Below are positions 34,114-34,987 of a DNA stretch of 34,987 nucleotides, piece after piece. The translations under genes and the position numbers were made by a program. The DNA is from an uncultured Eggerthellaceae bacterium (GTDB lineage Bacteria; Actinomycetota; Coriobacteriia; Coriobacteriales; Eggerthellaceae): contig CAJUQH010000021.1 in assembly GCA_910588095.1 (NCBI GenBank), positions 1-34,987 of the forward strand, written 5' to 3'. The notes beneath the pieces were generated by a model. That model did no database searches. It was not told the origin of the DNA and saw only the letters and a list, made by a program, of their open reading frames with translations. Position 1 is the stretch's first letter; each line of letters opens with the position of its first letter.

Positions 34114-34287
34114 GCCTAACCGTGGTTCCCTGCATGGGGGATTGCAAACAAATGAATAGTTTTCTCTGGTAATCATCTTCGCTTGAACACAGAGTAAAGA
34201 GGGCATCTGCCTTTCAAGATTTGTGTTCACGGAGAATAATCCGTCTGTTTGCAATCTTGCGGTTAGGCGACTGTGGTGGATGCCCTC
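34114..34287. repeat. nested inverted-repeat element upstream of the second surface protein gene
   Basis: Three nested arms are present: GCCTAACCG (34114-34122) with CGGTTAGGC (34260-34268); GATTGCAAACA (34140-34150) with TGTTTGCAATC (34246-34256); TGAACACA (34184-34191) with TGTGTTCA (34222-34229). The inner loop carries GAGGGCATC (34199-34207), which is complementary to GATGCCCTC (34279-34287) outside the structure, so a pseudoknot or switch is possible. A small hairpin ACGGA-TCCGT lies at 34229-34244. The stretch is AT-richer than its surroundings. The 474-base gap 33901-34374 contains no gene beyond this and the terminator at 34009-34033. It could be a leader RNA, an invertible or mobile element, or a recombination site. 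Confidence 0.6.
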
Positions 34288-34374
34288 CTTATCCATCGGT
34301 CGCTAAGCCGGGCAACGCATTTGGGCCTCCTCCGCAGTGTGGAATGACCGCACCACGGGAAGGGGCCGGTTGCA

Positions 34375-34987
34375 ATGCGAGCACCTGCTGTTTCTTTCGC
34401 CCAGAAGATTACCGCTGCCATCCTGGCAGCTTTGCTGACGTTTATTCTCGTACCTTGTGCTTACGCAGACGGAGAAGGGACCAGTGAAGGCAACGCCGAT
34501 AGCGTAGCGTCGGGCTTGCCTGACCAGTCGAATGACTTTGCCGACTCCGCTACCCTGAGTGAAGGAACCGAAGGCCCCAGCCCTTCCACCACCCTGAGCG
34601 GAGCCGCCGGAGGCGGCGAAGTCGAAGGGTCCAATGAAAACTCGCTGACTTTGGCTTCCGGTCTTGTTGGCACTCCCTCTAACTTCATCAACTCCGATGT
34701 GGCCCTTGATGGCGAATCTGTCATCGGCTCCTTCACGCTCGATGGCCTCACCTTCGCCGTCATCGACGAAGCGACCATCGAGCTTGTCGGGGTCTCGGAG
34801 GCGGCGGGGGCCTCGCCTCGACGCGTCGTCGCCTCGAGCCAAGGTCTCGAGGCTCCTGATGTGTTGCCGGACCTCGGCTCGACCCCTGCCGCCTCCGAGG
34901 CCGACACTGATGCCGGGATGCTTACGCTCCCTGAAACCACCACCTACGAGGGTGTCACCTACACCCTCGCCTCCATAGCCCCCTATG
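34375..34987 (+). CDS. BspA-like surface protein, N-terminal part, cut by window end
   Basis: The frame runs from the ATG at 34375, preceded by GGGAAGGGG, to the right edge; 204 residues are visible. Residues 1-32 are a classical signal peptide: positive MRAPAVSFAQK, hydrophobic ITAAILAAFLLTFILVP, and cleavage likely after CAYA before DGEG. A Ser/Gly/Glu-rich linker follows, carrying LSEGTEGP and EVEGSNE, both also in the gene at the left edge. The visible end, TTYEGVTYTLASIAPY, looks like the first unit of BspA-type leucine-rich or beta repeats. I infer a secreted surface protein paralogous to the left-edge gene, same strand, about 31.6 kb apart. Promoter elements may lie in the nested inverted repeat upstream. 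Confidence 0.8.
   Translation, partial: MRAPAVSFAQKITAAILAALLTFILVPCAYADGEGTSEGNADSVASGLPDQSNDFADSATLSEGTEGPSPSTTLSGAAGGGEVEGSNENSLTLASGLVGTPSNFINSDVALDGESVIGSFTLDGLTFAVIDEATIELVGVSEAAGASPRRVVASSQGLEAPDVLPDLGSTPAASEADTDAGMLTLPETTTYEGVTYTLASIAPY
34552..34632 (+). repeat. two copies of the dispersed ACCCTGAGCG...GTCGAAGGGT repeat inside coding sequence
   Basis: A degenerate copy starts ACCCTGAGTGAAGGAACC at 34552. A better one spans 34591-34632: ACCCTGAGCGGAG, then 17 bases containing a CCGCC-GGA-GGCGG hairpin, then GTCGAAGGGT. Without the 17 bases it would read exactly ACCCTGAGCGGAGTCGAAGGG joined to T. It is translated as part of the linker after the signal peptide. Related units are at 260-299. 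Confidence 0.55.

Noticed and set aside
34114..34268. The outer arms GCCTAAC and GTTAGGC fit the R''/R' consensus (RYYYAAC/GTTRRRY) of integron attC sites.
   Set aside because: The inner arms are asymmetrically placed (17 bases from the outer arm on the left, 3 on the right), the span exceeds usual attC length, and no integrase or cassette array is seen. Kept only as a nested inverted repeat.

Overview
The window looks like a chromosomal segment of a high-GC Gram-positive anaerobe, most likely a gut Coriobacteriia of the Eggerthellaceae type. This rests on very GC-rich core genes that nevertheless use ATA for isleucine often, an alpha/beta split glycyl-tRNA synthetase, Actinobacteria-like gene neighbourhoods, a molybdopterin hydroxytransferase-like enzyme with its own transporters and LuxR-type regulator, and BspA-like surface proteins. 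The genus is an inference; no rRNA or tRNA gene was seen.

Layout. 1-2807: 3' part of a large secreted BspA/InlB-repeat protein. 2808-3188: hairpin-rich gap ending in an AT-rich promoter with six copies of a TGAGAC half-site. 3189-4781: AlbA_2/HATPase/winged-helix regulator. 4877-7382: larE-larB-larC for the nickel-pincer nucleotide cofactor, with a LarC that lacks its C-terminal CTP-binding domain. 7479-8487 (minus): flavin reductase-like protein and PadR regulator. 8851-12247: glmS-acpS-nnrD. 12465-16192: HdeD-like membrane protein, ligA and ftsY. 16357-24039: catabolic island made of an MFS carrier, a transhydroxylase-type Mo/W-pterin large subunit, its three-cluster Fe-S small subunit, a DASS/SLC13 carrier and a LysR-LuxR hybrid regulator. 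24092-25717 (minus): membrane-anchored beta-lactamase-like serine hydrolase. 25884-33900: ffh, rpsP-khpA-rimM-trmD, lepB, glyQS and a small membrane protein. 34375-end: N-terminal part of a second BspA-like surface protein, preceded by a nested inverted-repeat structure.

How the parts work together. The housekeeping blocks cover protein targeting (ftsY, ffh, lepB), ribosome and tRNA maturation (rpsP, khpA, rimM, trmD, glyQS), amino-sugar supply (glmS), acyl-carrier activation (acpS), nicotinamide repair (nnrD) and DNA joining (ligA). The lar genes make or help make a nickel cofactor whose client enzyme (a LarA-family racemase) is not in the window. The 16.4-24.0 kb island reads as a self-contained unit: two unrelated carriers for substrate and product, a cytoplasmic two-subunit hydroxytransferase/dehydroxylase acting on a phenolic or other small substrate, and a dedicated regulator that carries a DNA-binding domain at each end.

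The most interesting items are the hydroxytransferase-like island and its double-HTH regulator, the LarC1-only nickel insertase with 21 histidines in 64 residues, the multi-half-site operator in front of the AlbA_2 gene, the nested inverted repeat with a possible pseudoknot before the last gene, and a dispersed palindromic-type repeat that has become coding sequence in both surface proteins.
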